A stretch of 64,000 bases of DNA from Paracoccus everestensis. GTDB taxonomy: Bacteria > Pseudomonadota > Alphaproteobacteria > Rhodobacterales > Rhodobacteraceae. Within the stretch, counting starts at the first letter, position 1, and the number at the start of each line of letters is the position of its first letter. The stretch spans positions 2,590,501 to 2,654,500 of the forward strand of contig NZ_CP090836.1 of assembly GCF_021491915.1 (NCBI RefSeq). Direction: 5' to 3'. Shown piece after piece: positions 62,157 to 64,000 of the stretch. The notes beneath the pieces were generated by a model. It was not told where the DNA came from. It made no database searches and saw only the letters and a program-made list of their open reading frames with translations. A program made the translations under genes and the position numbers.

Positions 62157-62182
62157 GCCGGGCCGCTTGCGCGCGGCCCGGC
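62157..62182 (-). promoter_or_regulatory. Perfect 10-bp hairpin between ytfQ and ytfR
   Basis: GCCGGGCCGC pairs perfectly with GCGGCCCGGC around GCGCAA. It starts 9 bases past the ytfQ stop. There is no T run, so it more likely stabilises the upstream mRNA or causes partial termination than ends all transcription. Confidence 0.6.
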
Positions 62183-62190
62183 AAGGGCGG

Positions 62191-63150
62191 TCAATAGCCC
62201 AGGCCCTTGCGGCGCTCGTATTCGCCCGCCGGATCGTCAGCTTGCGTGAACAGCTTGGATTCCGTCTGGATGAACTTCGGCGGCATGGTGCCGTCCTTCC
62301 AGTAGGCCGCAAGCGCGTCAAAGGCAGGGCCGGCCATGTTGGGCGTCAGTTCCACCGTGGCATTCGCCTCTCCGTCGGCCATGGCCTTGAAGATGTCGGG
62401 CACGGCGTCAATGGAGACGACCAGGATGTCGCTGCCCGGCTTCAACCCGGCCTCCTTGATGGCCTGGATCGCGCCCACCGCCATGTCGTCGTTATGGGCA
62501 TAAAGCGCGCAGATGTCCTTGCCGCCGTTTTCGGCCTGGATGAAGCTTTCCATCACCTCCTTGCCCAGGGCGCGCGTGAAATCGCCGGTCTGGCTGCGCA
62601 CGATGGTCAGGTTGGCATGATCCTTGATCGCGTTCTCGAAGCCGGTCTTGCGGTCGATGGCGGGGCTGGATCCGGTCGTGCCCTGCAATTCGACGATGCG
62701 GCATTCGCGGTCGCCGACCTCATTGGCCAGCCACTCGCCCGCGACCTCGCCTTCATGGACCAGGTTCGACCCGACCGAGGTCAGGTACAGGTCATCGGCG
62801 CTGTCAACCTGCCGGTCCAGCAGGACGACGGGGATCTCAGCTTCCTTGGCTTCCTGCAGGACCGAATCCCAGCCGGTCGCCACGACCGGAGCCAGCAGGA
62901 TCGCGTCCACGCCTTGCGCGACGAAGGACCGGATCGCGGCGATCTGGTTTTCCTGCTTTTGCTGCGCATCCGAGAATTGCAGCTGGATGCCGCGTTCTTC
63001 GGCCTGCTGCTTGGTCAGCGTGGTTTCCGCCGCACGCCAGCCCGATTCCGATCCGATCTGCGAAAAGCCGACCGTCTCGCCCTCGGCAAGGGCGCCGGTG
63101 GCGGTCACGGCCACAAGCGCGGCGGTGCCGAGCAGGGTCTTGATGGTCAT
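62191..63150 (-). CDS. ytfQ: Sugar ABC transporter substrate-binding protein (YtfQ-like)
   Basis: A 319-residue periplasmic binding protein with a signal peptide (IKTLLGTAALVAVTATGALA). The YtfQ-type start VGFSQIGSESGWRAAETTL and the segment DAILLAPVVATGWDSVL plus VVLLDRQVD indicate a furanose binder (galactofuranose or arabinofuranose). A very good ribosome-binding site (GGGAGGA) precedes it. Confidence 0.93.
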   Translation of the reverse strand: MTIKTLLGTAALVAVTATGALAEGETVGFSQIGSESGWRAAETTLTKQQAEERGIQLQFSDAQQKQENQIAAIRSFVAQGVDAILLAPVVATGWDSVLQEAKEAEIPVVLLDRQVDSADDLYLTSVGSNLVHEGEVAGEWLANEVGDRECRIVELQGTTGSSPAIDRKTGFENAIKDHANLTIVRSQTGDFTRALGKEVMESFIQAENGGKDICALYAHNDDMAVGAIQAIKEAGLKPGSDILVVSIDAVPDIFKAMADGEANATVELTPNMAGPAFDALAAYWKDGTMPPKFIQTESKLFTQADDPAGEYERRKGLGY

Positions 63151-63201
63151 TGATATTCCTCCCTTTATTTTAACTGCGCCGGCCCCCGCCGGACGAATGG
63201 T

Positions 63202-63221
63202 GCGGGGCCTAAAGGCCCCGC
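63202..63221 (-). promoter_or_regulatory. Hairpin overlapping the aldehyde dehydrogenase stop codon
   Basis: GCGGGGCC pairs perfectly with GGCCCCGC around TTTA; the TAG stop lies in the loop and second arm. A second, weaker GC hairpin follows before ytfQ. No T run. Confidence 0.45.
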
Positions 63222-64000
63222 AAATCCTCGGGCAACAGGGCCTCGGGGATGTTCTGATAGCTGACCGGACGCAGGAAACGGCGGATCGCCATGGTCCCCA
63301 CGCTGGTCGCGCCGAAATTGGTCGATGCCGGATAGGGACCGCCGTGAACCATGGCGTCCGCGACCTCGACCCCGGTTGGCCAGCCGTTCGCCAGGATCCG
63401 GCCTGCCTTGCGTTCCAGGACCGGCATCAGGCGACGCGCCATGTCCATGTCGCCGTCGTCCAGATGCAGTGTCGCGGTCAGTTGCCCTTCCATGGCCTCG
63501 GCCACGTCCAGCATCTGATCCTCGCCCGAAACGGTGACGATCACGCCCAGGGGGCCGAAGACCTCCTCGGCCAGGGTATGGTCGTGCAGGAACTCCTCGG
63601 CCGAGGTCTTGTAGATCGAGGGCAGCGCGTTGCGGCCCTCGGCCTGTGCCTCGAAGATGGGGGTGGCCACGCCCGCGGCGCGGTTGGCGCCGGTGCGATA
63701 GGCTTCGGCGATGCCGTCCGACAGCATGACCTGCGGCCCGACCTTGGACAGCGCGTCGCCTGCCGCCTTGGCGAAGGCATCGGCCAGCACGCCCTTGGGC
63801 ATCACGATCAGGCCGGGATTGGTGCAGAACTGCCCCGCGCCCATGGTCAGGCTGCCCGACCAGCCCTCGGCCAGCTTGGCGCCGCGTGCAGCAAGCGCGT
63901 GGGGTAGGACGAAGCCCGGGTTGATGCTGCCCAGTTCGCCGAAGAAGGGGATCGGCTCGTGGCGGGCGGCGCAGAGGTCGAACAGCGCCCGGCCGCCGCG
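63209..64000 (-). CDS. NADP-type aldehyde dehydrogenase, probably 2,5-dioxovalerate (ketoglutaric semialdehyde) dehydrogenase (partial)
   Basis: The last 263 codons of an aldehyde dehydrogenase; the N-terminus lies beyond the window. The catalytic Glu is in FFGELGSINPGF and the nucleophile Cys in GAGQFCTNPGL. EEVFGPLGVIVTV and the C-terminal HGGPYPASTNFGATSVGT with FLRPVSYQNIP are typical of the ketoglutaric-semialdehyde branch. It would convert 2-oxoglutarate semialdehyde to 2-oxoglutarate in L-arabinose or sugar-diacid breakdown. Confidence 0.85.
   Translation of the reverse strand, partial: RGGRALFDLCAARHEPIPFFGELGSINPGFVLPHALAARGAKLAEGWSGSLTMGAGQFCTNPGLIVMPKGVLADAFAKAAGDALSKVGPQVMLSDGIAEAYRTGANRAAGVATPIFEAQAEGRNALPSIYKTSAEEFLHDHTLAEEVFGPLGVIVTVSGEDQMLDVAEAMEGQLTATLHLDDGDMDMARRLMPVLERKAGRILANGWPTGVEVADAMVHGGPYPASTNFGATSVGTMAIRRFLRPVSYQNIPEALLPEDLRGL

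Overview
The window is high-GC DNA (roughly two-thirds G+C) from an alphaproteobacterium of the Rhodobacteraceae/Paracoccaceae type, most likely Paracoccus or a close relative. The main reasons are the petP-petR pair, the sulfate-assimilation cluster that carries DUF2849 and DUF934 genes, the uvrC-pgsA-moaD-moaE string, the rnd-kdsD-lptCAB-hpf-ptsN string, and a family-typical intergenic repeat containing 'GAGGATATTT'. It reads as chromosomal housekeeping DNA with one small accessory locus and a sugar-catabolism operon at the right end. I see no rRNA, prophage, CRISPR array or intact insertion sequence.

Layout. 1-8.9 kb: the end of plsY, a small membrane gene, then a minus-strand run of gshA, a PH-like membrane protein, moaE, moaD, pgsA, a small OB-like protein and uvrC, followed by an S49 peptidase with a coupled 43-residue membrane peptide and a LacI-type regulator. 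9.0-12.7 kb: tRNA-Arg(CCT), a broken MmeI-type restriction-modification gene, and tRNA-Tyr(GTA). The broken gene keeps its nuclease and methylase motifs but is split by a stop codon and a frameshift, and its target-recognition segment has much lower GC than its flanks. 12.8-17 kb: rlmB, a YHS protein, a CoA-binding protein behind a terminator-bearing leader, and a very long Pro/Glu/Ala-rich OmpA-family protein. 17-21.7 kb: the operon DUF2849-cysI-cysH-DUF934-fpr, facing a divergent Lrp/AsnC regulator with a good Lrp-like operator between them. 21.7-28.7 kb: an ArsC-like gene, a glycosyltransferase-like gene with an in-frame amber codon, OsmC, an aldo/keto reductase, a DUF3253 gene also broken by an amber codon, and ileS. 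28.7-35 kb: queF, truncated hemoglobin, a TRIC-type channel, rnhA, a glutathione S-transferase, ispH, secG and pyrG.

35-48.4 kb: a NYN-domain protein, folK, rpoZ, the (p)ppGpp synthetase/hydrolase, DUF2062, otsA-otsB, nitronate monooxygenase, msrB-msrA, AlgH/YqgE, a DsbD-alpha-like periplasmic protein, a uracil-DNA glycosylase, petR, petP and ilvE. 48.4-49.1 kb: an unusual gene-poor stretch whose core is only about 20% GC. 49.1-54.4 kb: two small genes, then ptsN, hpf, lptB, lptA, lptC, kdsD and rnd. The LPS-transport genes carry no rpoN between lptB and hpf. 54.6-55.2 kb: a secreted repeat-rich protein.

55.3-64 kb is a tightly overlapping catabolic operon transcribed leftward: an aldehyde dehydrogenase (cut by the window end), a YtfQ-YtfR-YtfT-YjfF type sugar ABC importer, an SMP-30 lactonase, an aldose 1-epimerase, 2-dehydro-3-deoxygalactonokinase and KDPGal aldolase. 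Together these fit uptake of furanose sugars, D-galactose oxidation down the De Ley-Doudoroff route and, through the aldehyde dehydrogenase, probably L-arabinose oxidation to 2-oxoglutarate. Perfect hairpins between some of these genes probably set the relative expression of the binding protein and the transporter.
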